Origin: Lachnospiraceae bacterium
Lineage (GTDB): Bacteria; Bacillota; Clostridia; Lachnospirales; Lachnospiraceae
DNA: 52,448 nt
Direction of reading: 5' to 3'
NCBI GenBank assembly: GCA_017623675.1
Contig: JAGAOO010000052.1
Coordinates: forward strand, 1 to 52,448
Under the pieces are notes generated by a model that was given only the letters and a program-made list of their open reading frames with translations, searched no databases and was not told the DNA's origin. The translations under genes were made by a program, and so were the position numbers. This document shows positions 26,101 through 33,671 of the stretch, piece after piece; position 1 is the stretch's first letter; every line of letters begins with the position of its first letter.

Positions 26101-27749
26101 TGCCGTTGCCTGGAATTTGTCTTCCGTCGTTGCCGGATACATTGACATTGGATGAAATTACGGTGAAAGAACATAAGGATGCAATGATTTGGGCGAAGAT
26201 TGGCCGATTTGATGATCCGGGCATGCAGATGCAGGAAGCTTATGAAGTGAACTTGTCAGAAAGTAACACCTACATTATTGGATCTGCTCAGACAGGAAAA
26301 ACATCGTTGTTACAAACTGTTATTTGCGATGTTATTCAGCATTACACACCGGACGACGTAAATATGTATATTTTCGATGGTGGAAACATGGCATTGAATT
26401 GCTTTGAAGCCTCTAATCATGTTGGTGGTTATACGGAACCGCAGAACGCAGAACGTGTTGTGAATCTGTTTAAGATGTTATTCTCTATTATTCAAGAAAG
26501 AAAAATGGAGTTTGCGTCGAAAGGTTTGGGAACGTTTTCTGCTTATAAGGAAGCTGGTTTTGCCATGCCACAGGTCCTGGTGATTATGGATAATGTTTCG
26601 GCATTCAAAGAAAATTTCTCGAATTTGGAAGAGCAATTCCTGAAACTTACAAGAGAAGGCTTGAGTGTTGGTATCAATTTCATTGTAACCGGAACGCAGA
26701 CCAATTCTATTGGGCATAAGAACCTTGCAAACTTTGGAACGAAAATAGCGTTAAACTGTAATGATAAGGGTGAGTATTCTAACTTATTTGGTCGCTGTAA
26801 GCTAGATATCAAGGAAGTGCCTGGACGAGGAATTGTAGTGCGTGAGAAGAGAACGCTGGAATGCCAGATGGCATTATGTGTTAAGGCCGAAAGAGAAATT
26901 GAGCGAAATAAGAAATTGTTGGAGATTATATCTGAATGTAATGCAAGAAATGAAGAAATGAATGCAAGACAGATACCGGAAGTTCCGGATATTGTTCTTC
27001 AGAGTGAACTGTATCGTAAAAATAGGGACTTATATAAGAAACCGTATGTATTGCCGATTGGTATTAATTATTCAACCGTTGAGTATGAGTTCCTCTCTCT
27101 GCGAGAGGCGGGATGTTTTGCAGTGCTGGGTAAGGCAAAGATGGGAAAAACTAATTTCGCAAAACAATTGTTATGGGGCATGGAAAAAACAGCAGATATT
27201 GCGCCGACAGAAGTATATGCATTTGATGGCATGGAAAGAGGCCTTTCGTTTGTGAAGAATTCAAGTCTTGTCAAGAATTACACAATGGATATATCCGAAA
27301 TGGAAGTGATACTCGAAGAATTGCATGAGACATTGAATCACAGACTTGAACTGCTGTATGAGGCCGAGAATGCAGAAGAGTATCTGTCGAAAGTTCCTTT
27401 GATTTGTATTATGATGGAAAACAAAGATTTGATGGCAAAGATTGTATCAAATAAGGACAAGGAATTGACGGCGCGTTTTCTTGATTTTCTTAAGAAGTTT
27501 AAACAGGTTAAGGCGTTTGTTCTCTTTTCAAATATGGATAATGTTGCAACGGGATTTAGTCCGGGTGATGTTATAAAGGCAATAAAAGAAAATAGAAAAG
27601 CAATTTTTCTTGATGACATTTCTGAAATCAAGTTCTTGGATGTGAATAACAAAGCGTTGAAGGAATTCAATAAGCCAGTGGCACCTGGCGATGGATTCTT
27701 ATATATGGGTAATACATTTGGAAAAGTTAAGACAATTTTTAATGATTAG
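23181..27749 (+). CDS. essC: EssC/YukBA T7SS ATPase
   Basis: EssC is the membrane ATPase that drives type VII secretion. The 1522-residue protein has two N-terminal FHA-like domains (about 1-95 and 100-205), two membrane segments (about 261-310), and three FtsK/SpoIIIE-type P-loop domains. Domain 1 is complete: GTTGSGKSE near residue 703, IIDFKGGG, and VVDEFAEL near 811. Domain 2 has GSAQTGKTS near 1034 with MDN where DE is usual, and domain 3 has GKAKMGKTN near 1316 with MMEN, so only the first looks fully catalytic, as in known EssC proteins. The length matches Staphylococcus EssC. The C-terminal domain, which selects substrates in Staphylococcus, is followed by an unknown gene and the substrate block. 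Confidence 0.95.
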   Translation: MGQRYKVILSNKAFYREVSLPIDEPFVCVGTTRNCSVRLGKGLFFDDIELRFDNRNGQWSVACSDNLYILSDGIIKLSVKELTYGDGIKVKYVDSSQDALKIDFLMDFDYEMKDYNCMIDVTGVDQIRIGGSASCEIYLEDELVGKEIVRLFYQQGQYYISDNDSKYGVYVNGIKIQGTVPIKNYDFFSIAGFSFYYKQRKLYTAKSSKIKIQGLQFMEAEPPKSKMQYPKFNRNTRIQYEIPEEEIEVLAPEAEQKMQKKSILLSLIPSLVMLGMTIVLRGVLGNGGTFVIYSACTMTMGIIMSIITYVGDRKQFKKDSIQRKKLYNEYIERKEKEIQESRENELAIRRKISTSPEENINEVLGFGKRIFEKEIKDKDFLEVYLGTGQVEAKCKVEYAHKETISVDDPLMLVPEEIEEKYHYIQDAPIIVPFKEASGVGVVGTRTKLLEYLKNISLDIASRHFYKDVKMVYFMEYEDVINNSWICSLPHVTNEKLNVRNVICDEESQNVLLEYYYSVLATRESESNEETPTAWSEHYVFFVMDARKLAVHPISKYFSKADKYGFTFVFLEEYEEFIPQGCTEMIYLENKEDGATLKTENGEIITDFKYPDISNGVMESVSTKLSAVYVDEVNLASELTKSITMFELLGIVDVTDLDLKERWEKSEVYKTMAAPLGVKKKGEVVYLNLSDKANGHGPHGLVAGTTGSGKSEILQSYILSMATLFHPYDVSFVIIDFKGGGMANQFLNLPHLNGAVTNIDGREINRFLLSVKSELIRRQELFSQSGVNHINDYIKLYKKGLVGVPMPHLIIVVDEFAELKAEYPEFMKEIISAARIGRTLGIHLILATQKPSGVVDNQVWSNSKFRLCLKVQNKEDSNEVIKSPLAAEIVEPGRAYLQVGNNEIFDLFQSAFSGAPVPDLSATEVREYVLYSMNPWGKRTVVYENKAKKTKENVKNQLETIIDYIAEYVKSENYVPLPGICLPSLPDTLTLDEITVKEHKDAMIWAKIGRFDDPGMQMQEAYEVNLSESNTYIIGSAQTGKTSLLQTVICDVIQHYTPDDVNMYIFDGGNMALNCFEASNHVGGYTEPQNAERVVNLFKMLFSIIQERKMEFASKGLGTFSAYKEAGFAMPQVLVIMDNVSAFKENFSNLEEQFLKLTREGLSVGINFIVTGTQTNSIGHKNLANFGTKIALNCNDKGEYSNLFGRCKLDIKEVPGRGIVVREKRTLECQMALCVKAEREIERNKKLLEIISECNARNEEMNARQIPEVPDIVLQSELYRKNRDLYKKPYVLPIGINYSTVEYEFLSLREAGCFAVLGKAKMGKTNFAKQLLWGMEKTADIAPTEVYAFDGMERGLSFVKNSSLVKNYTMDISEMEVILEELHETLNHRLELLYEAENAEEYLSKVPLICIMMENKDLMAKIVSNKDKELTARFLDFLKKFKQVKAFVLFSNMDNVATGFSPGDVIKAIKENRKAIFLDDISEIKFLDVNNKALKEFNKPVAPGDGFLYMGNTFGKVKTIFND

Positions 27750-27760
27750 GAGTGTGCTAT

Positions 27761-28759
27761 ATGAATTGGTATTACAATGACAAGGGGAGAATGACAAAAG
27801 AAAATAAGTCAATTCTCAAACTGCAACTGGATAAAGATAGGGTGTACATATTTCAAGATCAGCAAATGAAAATCCAGGGAATTGAATATGCTGGACGATT
27901 GTCTGATAAGGTCGAAACTATAGAATATGATTCCATAAAGAGAATTGTTAATCTTGACGGTTCCGGAATAGCAGTATACGGAGATATATTTGATGTACAG
28001 ACCAGAAAGACGTTTTGTGGACAAGAGGCATTTCGGTATATTTCTTCTTGCGTGGTCAATTATGAGGGTATTGTTAATGCACTGCTTCATAGAACGGGGT
28101 TACCACTGGAAACGACTTCAGAAAGACGAAAAGCGGAAACTGCCGCAGGTCGGAAAGGTAGTGTTATTCCTGCGACAATAAGCCAAAATGCGCAATATAT
28201 CATGTATAGTAACGGAAGAGTTCTCATTGATGAACTGGCAGATGTGTGGCCAAAGCCGATTGCCAAAATGTGGGACGGTGCCATGAACGATAGAAATCGT
28301 CGAATCGTTATGAATACTCTTGGATTTATGAAAATGGATATTTCGGGCGATGATTTGGTAATAATATGTGGGCCAAGATGCGTTCAGTTGACGGTTGATG
28401 CACTTGCGACAGCGTCGCCCTGGAGAACAGTGGCATCAAATATGGATAATGACAATTTGTGGAAAGGAAGTACATGGGAATATCGGATACCAATGAATAA
28501 AATCGAGAGACTGATTTCGGAAACAGAAAATTATACACGTAAGCCGGTCGGGATTACATGGTGGAGAATAACTGGTGATTTTCATGTAACCGAATATAAA
28601 GATTTGGATTACTTTTTGTCTGGTGTGGGTCAGGATGCAGGAAAAGCTGTGAATGAGATTCTGGTGGAAAGTCCATGGATTATTGCGGAGTCAGGCGGTT
28701 ACAAGTGGCAAGAACGTATTGCGGAAATTAGTGGTAAGAAGTGGGAAAGCGTGGATTAG
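27761..28759 (+). CDS. Unrecognised T7SS-linked protein
   Basis: I do not recognise a family. The 332-residue protein is soluble, without signal or membrane segments. The first 120 residues are strand-rich with short charged turns; a linker rich in Glu, Arg and Ala follows (about 120-140); the second half is mixed, with many aromatic residues (WPKPIAKMWDGAMND, WWRITGDFHVTEYKDLDYFL). It begins 12 bases after essC and has the same base use, so it belongs to the machinery part of the locus. Position just after essC and before the substrates makes an adaptor or chaperone for the EssC C-terminal domain plausible. AGGAGTG before the ATG at 27761 sets the start. Confidence 0.8.
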   Translation: MNWYYNDKGRMTKENKSILKLQLDKDRVYIFQDQQMKIQGIEYAGRLSDKVETIEYDSIKRIVNLDGSGIAVYGDIFDVQTRKTFCGQEAFRYISSCVVNYEGIVNALLHRTGLPLETTSERRKAETAAGRKGSVIPATISQNAQYIMYSNGRVLIDELADVWPKPIAKMWDGAMNDRNRRIVMNTLGFMKMDISGDDLVIICGPRCVQLTVDALATASPWRTVASNMDNDNLWKGSTWEYRIPMNKIERLISETENYTRKPVGITWWRITGDFHVTEYKDLDYFLSGVGQDAGKAVNEILVESPWIIAESGGYKWQERIAEISGKKWESVD

Positions 28760-28866
28760 TGCTAATTGCATGAAATGTTTTGTTCGAGATGTACAAATTC
28801 ATATAAAATAGCATAAATTTCTGTGGTTTTGCACAAAAGAGAGTGCGCAAATATGTCAAAATGACG

Positions 28867-28895
28867 TTGAAATTCTTTTGAATTACTGGCATAAT
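28867..28895 (+). promoter_or_regulatory. Sigma-A promoter for the T7SS substrate block
   Basis: TTGAAA (28867-28872), 17 bases, CATAAT (28890-28895). It gives the substrate genes their own transcription start after the 168-base gap behind the machinery genes. Confidence 0.65.
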
Positions 28896-28942
28896 AGACA
28901 TATATAGCTTTGTTGATTAATTGAGTAATGAGGAGGTTCTTT

Positions 28943-29266
28943 ATGGGGAATGTGACACCAGGAGAAAGCTTGCAATACTTAGACTCTTCTGCTTTGGAGA
29001 GTGTAAATAGTAAATTTTTGACTGCATTGAGAAGCTTTACCGATATAAAGACGGACATTCAGACAAATGTAAATAATTTGTTTGATGATTGGGTTGGCGA
29101 TGCTCGAAACGAATTTGAATCACAGTATTTGCAATTGTTTCAAAAAATCTCTGATATAGAGGAAGCGTTGCATGAATTGTATGATATGACTGTTGATGCC
29201 GAAGCAGCGTTTGAGGATGCAGATGATCAGATACGTCAAAAGATTGCTATGAGCCAGGAGGGATAA
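28943..29266 (+). CDS. WXG100-like ESX substrate or partner
   Basis: The 107-residue all-helical protein has the central turn DDWVGDARNEF, a true W-X-G, flanked by two amphipathic helices as in the EsxA fold. It extends about ten residues beyond the usual length at the C-terminus. GGAGG seven bases before the ATG at 28943 sets the start; the earlier ATG at 28928 overlaps it. It is the first gene of the separately promoted substrate block and precedes a coiled-coil protein and a candidate effector, in the manner of the small partners encoded before LXG toxins. Confidence 0.8.
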   Translation: MGNVTPGESLQYLDSSALESVNSKFLTALRSFTDIKTDIQTNVNNLFDDWVGDARNEFESQYLQLFQKISDIEEALHELYDMTVDAEAAFEDADDQIRQKIAMSQEG

Positions 29267-29267
29267 G

Positions 29268-29666
29268 ATGGGAGATCACGCATATTACAAAAGAATGCAC
29301 CAAAATGCACAAGCGACTGTTAGGACGCTGAGAGGTCGAAAGAGTGAATTGGAAGCGATTCGTGATAACATTGACACGACACTTAGTTCGTATCCGACGG
29401 ATATTAATACATACATTACGGATTGTCATTCATATCTTGAAAATGGAATACGTTTATCCACTGCTACGAAAGAGGATACCGTACTAAATTATAAAGAAAG
29501 TGCTTCCAGTGATGATGGTAAGATTCAGTCGGCAAGATCGAGTATTGTTTCGGAGATTGCATCAGTAGCGAGTGCTCTGTCGACAGCAGAATCGGATGAA
29601 GCATACTATGGCCGAAAGAGATATGAAGCAGCAGAGGAAGAGAAGATACCGTGGTGGAATAGATAG
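29268..29666 (+). CDS. Helical LXG-partner-like protein
   Basis: The 132-residue protein is almost all helix with heptad-like spacing (about residues 10-45 and 85-125) and resembles the small DUF5082/YwqH-type partners encoded before LXG effectors. These partners pair with the N-terminal LXG helix and help its export. The similarity is by shape and position, not a strong motif match. It starts one base after the preceding stop. Confidence 0.55.
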   Translation: MGDHAYYKRMHQNAQATVRTLRGRKSELEAIRDNIDTTLSSYPTDINTYITDCHSYLENGIRLSTATKEDTVLNYKESASSDDGKIQSARSSIVSEIASVASALSTAESDEAYYGRKRYEAAEEEKIPWWNR

Positions 29667-29677
29667 GATGGTGGCAA

Positions 29678-31039
29678 ATGGGTGAGTTGATTATTTATTA
29701 CGATGCGCTTGTAGATGCTGCAAGCAAGGCAAGCAAGGCGGCTGCAGAATTCGATGCATACGCTACAAGATTGAAGGAAAAAGTCGCTAATAAATTAGAT
29801 AGTTACAGTGGAGGCAAGACTGGCAATCTATACTCAGCAGAAACTGAAATCGATAATAAGATTGCAGAGGCAGAGCAGATGGCAGATGCGTTCTATGCTT
29901 ATTCAACTGCTATCGGTAACAACGGTTTTATTCAGACGGCGAAGGCGGCAGATGCGGCTGTTAAGTCGGAGGTTACAACAAAGATTGGCGAATTTAGAGA
30001 TACATATGGTATTAAGGAGAATCCGATTACAAAGTGGATTTGTGATTTGGTTTGTGTCTTGAATGAAACTGCCTTGGGAAGATTGTTAAAGGACATTGCT
30101 GATTCTATTGCAATCGCATTGGAGCATTTGTGGAATGATTTCACAGATTGGTACAATTATTGGGGCGGTGAATACTTGCTGAAGGATATTGCAGTAGCAG
30201 TAGCAGCGGCGGTAGTTGCGGTGGCAGCAGTTGTGTTGGTGGTTGTTACCGGAGGAGCTGCATTGGCTATCATCTCAGCGGCAATTGCAGCAGTGGTTGC
30301 ATGTCTGAATCTGGGGGCGACAATATATAATTCAGTCAATGCATATGGCGCAATGCAGGATGGAGATCCGTCGTGGGCGAAGCGATATAGTAATCGGGAC
30401 GGTTTTACGGATACATTGCGTAAGGAAAGCGATTCAAAAATAATACATGGTATAGCTTTAGCTGTTGATGGCGTAGAATTTGCGGGACAGATTATTGGTT
30501 TAGTTGACACTCTAAGAAACTTGGGTGGTGCAATAAAGAACTTTAAGAACTTTATGACTGCCCTAAAGAACGATCCGTTCAAGAATGCTTCGTTCCAGTC
30601 ATGGTTTAAGTCAGATATGTTCTCGTTTAAATCGATTAGTAATTCATTGACTGGTGATTTGATTTCAAATCTCAGTGAGTTGAAGGGGGGAGCAAATGTT
30701 AAAACTGTATGTCAGGTAATTGGCTCTTTGAATAGTACTTGGGAAAATATTACATTTGCAAAAGATATGTTCAGTGGAGATAAATCATTTGTGGATATTG
30801 CACTGAAGGCAACGAGTATTGCGGGTAGCATGGCGGATAATGGTATGAAAGAAAATGGTTTTACTGAGACATTTGGCAGAAATTCAACCAACAGCAATGG
30901 AACTATAGACAGGGTTTTCAGATTTGATATGGCTGGGGATGTAGTTGGAAATGGTGATAATTCACTGTTTAGCAGTATTTCGGGTTCATTAAGCTCTAGC
31001 AATGATATCATTGGTAAGGTTGCTGGTTACTTTAACTAG
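29678..31039 (+). CDS. Candidate LXG-like T7SS effector
   Basis: The 453-residue protein starts with a long helical region (about 1-160) of the size and pattern seen in LXG or WXG-type export domains, followed by a very hydrophobic Ala/Val-rich stretch with Gly (about 171-217) that could span or insert into a membrane twice. The C-terminal 230 residues are helical and Ser/Lys/Asn/Gly-rich with no toxin motif that I recognise. Position after two small helical partners suggests that it is exported by the locus. It could be a membrane-acting toxin or a structural surface protein. No obvious immunity gene follows; the next gene is a TPR protein. Confidence 0.6.
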   Translation: MGELIIYYDALVDAASKASKAAAEFDAYATRLKEKVANKLDSYSGGKTGNLYSAETEIDNKIAEAEQMADAFYAYSTAIGNNGFIQTAKAADAAVKSEVTTKIGEFRDTYGIKENPITKWICDLVCVLNETALGRLLKDIADSIAIALEHLWNDFTDWYNYWGGEYLLKDIAVAVAAAVVAVAAVVLVVVTGGAALAIISAAIAAVVACLNLGATIYNSVNAYGAMQDGDPSWAKRYSNRDGFTDTLRKESDSKIIHGIALAVDGVEFAGQIIGLVDTLRNLGGAIKNFKNFMTALKNDPFKNASFQSWFKSDMFSFKSISNSLTGDLISNLSELKGGANVKTVCQVIGSLNSTWENITFAKDMFSGDKSFVDIALKATSIAGSMADNGMKENGFTETFGRNSTNSNGTIDRVFRFDMAGDVVGNGDNSLFSSISGSLSSSNDIIGKVAGYFN

Positions 31040-31056
31040 TTCGGAGGTTACATCAA

Positions 31057-32364
31057 GTGGTAAAGGAACAAATTGAGGAATTAAATGTCCAGGCGCGAGT
31101 CTTGTATTCGAACGGACAAAAAGATAAGGCGAAAGAGTATTTTCAAAAGGCATTAGAACTAGATCCTATGGATTTAGATACAAATCTAAACCTCGGAAAT
31201 ATGTATGCTGCAGATGGTAATTTTGTAAAGGCATATGAGCAATTTGCAGAGGTTGAAAAAAAGGTTTCCAAGGATGGAAGAGTATACTTTCACATGGGAA
31301 ATATGAGTGCAAAACTGGAACAATATGATAGAGCCATTTCGGAATATAATGCAGCGATACGAGCTGGTTTGACGGACGGATTTTTGTTCTATAATTTAGG
31401 AAATGTTTATGAGGAAAGAGGCAATGTTGATATGGCGCTTCGTAATTTTACAAAGGCGGCATTAAAAGCACCGGAAGAACCTAGATTTCCAGTTAAGAAA
31501 GCATTGTTACTCATGTCTGATAAACGATACGAAGAAGCACTTACAGTTTTGGAACAAGTAATTGAGCGTTTTCCGGATTTGTTTGAAGGATATCACTTTT
31601 GTGTACAAGTTTATCAACATTTGCATCGCTTTGAGGATGCTGAGAAATTGCTTACAAAAGCAATTGATATGTTCCCGGCAGATGTTTCGCTCTGCTTAGA
31701 CCGTGCCAGACTTCAGACGACGATGGGGAATTACAAAAAAGCGTTGGAAATGTTGGAAGAAATTGAGCAGATGGACAAGAGTGATGTAGAAGCACGTAAT
31801 ATCTGTTTTGAAAAAGGTAAGGTTTACCTTATTATGGAAGATTCAGAGAAAGCAATTGCATACTTTGAAAACTGTAAACAGTACGAAAATGAGCACCAAG
31901 TTGATGTTGAATCAAGATTTTTCTTGACGCTTCTGTATAAGATTGAAAACGATTATCAGAAGATGTATGAAAATGTAAAATCAATTCATGAAGTTGCAGA
32001 TGATACCAGTTTTTCGAAAACCACATACTATTTGTGGCCGTTGTCCCTTCGGTTGTTAGGAAAAGAGGAAGAAGCTTTAGCAGCGTATAGAGAATCAATC
32101 TCTGTACTTCGTTTGATGTCATTGAAAAAAACGGTAGAATTGGATGTGTATTTGTTGCGCGCAGCATGTCATAGAGATATTAAGGAATATGAAAAGGCAC
32201 ATGAATTGGTTGATTTCGTTACGACGCTTTATCCGGATTTGGCAGAGACTCATTTTGTAAAAGCAAGTATATATGATGCGGAGAACAATCAAGAGGCGGC
32301 TGAAAAGGAACGAGAGATTGGAAAGAAAATCAATCCAAATGCAAGTTTGGCTTGGGATAGATAG
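31057..32364 (+). CDS. TPR repeat protein of T7SS locus
   Basis: The 435-residue protein is made of tetratricopeptide repeats, for example NGQKDKAKEYFQKALELDP and LNLGNMYAADGNFVKAYEQF, about ten to eleven copies in all, with no signal or membrane segment. TPR proteins bind other proteins, so here it may be a cytoplasmic chaperone for substrates or an immunity protein for the preceding candidate effector. The start codon is GTG, nine bases after GGAGG. Gaps to both neighbours are short. Confidence 0.85.
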   Translation: MVKEQIEELNVQARVLYSNGQKDKAKEYFQKALELDPMDLDTNLNLGNMYAADGNFVKAYEQFAEVEKKVSKDGRVYFHMGNMSAKLEQYDRAISEYNAAIRAGLTDGFLFYNLGNVYEERGNVDMALRNFTKAALKAPEEPRFPVKKALLLMSDKRYEEALTVLEQVIERFPDLFEGYHFCVQVYQHLHRFEDAEKLLTKAIDMFPADVSLCLDRARLQTTMGNYKKALEMLEEIEQMDKSDVEARNICFEKGKVYLIMEDSEKAIAYFENCKQYENEHQVDVESRFFLTLLYKIENDYQKMYENVKSIHEVADDTSFSKTTYYLWPLSLRLLGKEEEALAAYRESISVLRLMSLKKTVELDVYLLRAACHRDIKEYEKAHELVDFVTTLYPDLAETHFVKASIYDAENNQEAAEKEREIGKKINPNASLAWDR

Positions 32365-32374
32365 GAGGATGTAA

Positions 32375-32704
32375 ATGAATACAGCATATCAAGGTAATAA
32401 TGACTTGTGTTTTGATACAGGCGTTTTTGAGACAGTTGCAGCCAATTTAAGAAATGACGCTACAGAATTGCAAACTATATTAACTGATTTGACGGATGCA
32501 GTAGAAACGCTAAAGGATGACTGGAAATCAAAGGCGAGTGACACTTTTTTTGAATTGGTGTCTGATGAATGGGCAAATGACTTAAGTCGTTATGCTGACT
32601 TAGTTGACACCTTGGCAGAAATTCTAGAGTTTGCAGCAACGACATATGGTGATTTAGAGACAGCGGCAACACAGTTGGAATTTGATCCAACGGCAGAGGG
32701 ATAA
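32375..32704 (+). CDS. WXG100-like protein with altered WXG
   Basis: The 109-residue protein has two helices and a central turn LKDDWKSKASDTFFEL where W-K-S stands in place of W-X-G. Otherwise length and fold agree with ESX proteins. It starts ten bases after the TPR gene. It may pair with the WXG100 protein encoded next or act as partner of another substrate. Confidence 0.7.
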   Translation: MNTAYQGNNDLCFDTGVFETVAANLRNDATELQTILTDLTDAVETLKDDWKSKASDTFFELVSDEWANDLSRYADLVDTLAEILEFAATTYGDLETAATQLEFDPTAEG

Positions 32705-32740
32705 CAAACGTAGGGAAAAGGAACTAAAAGGATTACAGTG

Positions 32741-32769
32741 ATATTCATTCTGATACGTCAGAATAATAT
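32741..32769 (+). promoter_or_regulatory. UACG hairpin before the WXG100 gene
   Basis: ATATT-C-ATTCTGA (32741-32753) pairs with TCAGAAT-AATAT (32758-32769) around a TACG loop, a 12-bp stem with one bulged C. There is no T tract, so it is not a normal terminator. A weak promoter, TTCATT (32744-32749) 17 bases before TATAAA (32767-32772), overlaps it. It may stabilise or process the mRNA of the abundant WXG100 substrate, or be an operator. Confidence 0.5.
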
Positions 32770-32801
32770 AAATATTACAAAATATAAGGAGGATTTTACT
32801 T

Positions 32802-33092
32802 ATGGCAACAATTCGTTTAACACCGGAGGAATTAGCTCAGCACGGTACAGACATTCAGGGAATGGGAGAGGAAATCGGAACAATCATTGCAGAACTTGAT
32901 ACAAAGATTGAAACTGTTGTAGCTGAATGGGATGGTCTTGCACAGGATGCATTTTATAATTCGTACTCAGATATGAAAGATACATTAAAGAGCTTTGCTG
33001 ATTTAGTTACTGGATTTGGTCAGCAGGTTTCAGCTGCTGCTGAAGCATTCGAAAGTGTTGATACTGAACTTCAGTCAGCATTTCAGGGCTAA
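32802..33092 (+). CDS. WXG100 (EsxA-like) T7SS substrate
   Basis: The 96-residue protein is a classical WXG100: two helices joined by AEWDGLAQDAFYNSY with W-D-G. EsxA-like proteins are the main exported substrates and are needed for secretion of others. AAGGAGG lies upstream of the ATG. A 12-bp hairpin precedes it and a strong terminator follows, so it may be made in larger amounts than the genes before it. A clear YXXXD/E export signal is not visible at the C-terminus. Confidence 0.93.
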   Translation: MATIRLTPEELAQHGTDIQGMGEEIGTIIAELDTKIETVVAEWDGLAQDAFYNSYSDMKDTLKSFADLVTGFGQQVSAAAEAFESVDTELQSAFQG

Positions 33093-33104
33093 TTGAAAAG
33101 TGTT

Positions 33105-33147
33105 AATTCAGAGGTTCTTTAGTTCGACTAAAGGACCTCTGAATTTA
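33105..33147 (+). terminator. Intrinsic terminator ending the T7SS locus
   Basis: An 18-bp stem (33105-33122 with 33128-33145) with one G-T pair and the loop TTCGA. The T tract after it is short. The next gene has its own promoter. Confidence 0.75.
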
Positions 33148-33149
33148 TG

Positions 33150-33178
33150 TTGAAAAGTTTTAAAAGATAGTGTAAAGT
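33150..33178 (+). promoter_or_regulatory. Sigma-A promoter after T7SS locus
   Basis: TTGAAA (33150-33155), 17 bases, TAAAGT (33173-33178), for the two hypothetical genes that follow. Confidence 0.55.
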
Positions 33179-33212
33179 ATTCATTCTAGAATAAAGCTTG
33201 AGGTAGTTGTAT

Positions 33213-33632
33213 ATGTATATAGTAGAATACGAATCACAAATTTACGTTAAAAAGGAACATGTGAATTTTATTACAGTACTTGGGAAAAAAGCAGGATACC
33301 AGAAGACTAGAGTATCTTTGCAAATTAATCATTCTAATTTGAAAGCACTGTTTCATACAGTAGATTCAGGATATGGAAAAAGAGCAAGATTATATACCCT
33401 GTGCAGAGATGATGTAGAAAGCTGTGAATATAGTAGAGAATTGCACTGTATTCGTTTTTTTGGTGAAATGGCGGTTAGTGAATATGAGAGTGCTGAAAAA
33501 ACGGAAGAAGCAATTCGTAAAACAAGAAGAAAACAAGAACTATTTTTATATATTAGTACGGATGATGAGGCAATTATTGCAAATGAAATTAAAATGTGGG
33601 CAGGTTCGCGTTGGACTGATATGGATGAATAA
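33213..33632 (+). CDS. Hypothetical protein, unknown
   Basis: I do not recognise this 139-residue protein. It is basic and soluble, with a strand-rich first half and a charged helix (about 92-112, with KTEEAIRKTRRKQE). No signal peptide or membrane segment is present. The ATG at 33213 is chosen over a TTG at 33207 because of the GAGGT about eight bases before it. It is co-transcribed with the next membrane protein. Confidence 0.65.
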   Translation: MYIVEYESQIYVKKEHVNFITVLGKKAGYQKTRVSLQINHSNLKALFHTVDSGYGKRARLYTLCRDDVESCEYSRELHCIRFFGEMAVSEYESAEKTEEAIRKTRRKQELFLYISTDDEAIIANEIKMWAGSRWTDMDE

Positions 33633-33671
33633 ATCAAGGGAAAGCAGATAGGAGAGGAGGAAATTGGGCAA

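Noticed and set aside
28800-28860. Stem with TTTGCAC and GTGCGCAAA before the T7SS substrate promoter
   Set aside because: The pairing is interrupted by a two-base bulge and not followed by T, so a terminator call is not supported.
20764-33145. Prophage or integrative element carrying the T7SS
   Set aside because: No integrase, att-like repeats, transposase or phage genes are seen at either side; the flanking genes look chromosomal.
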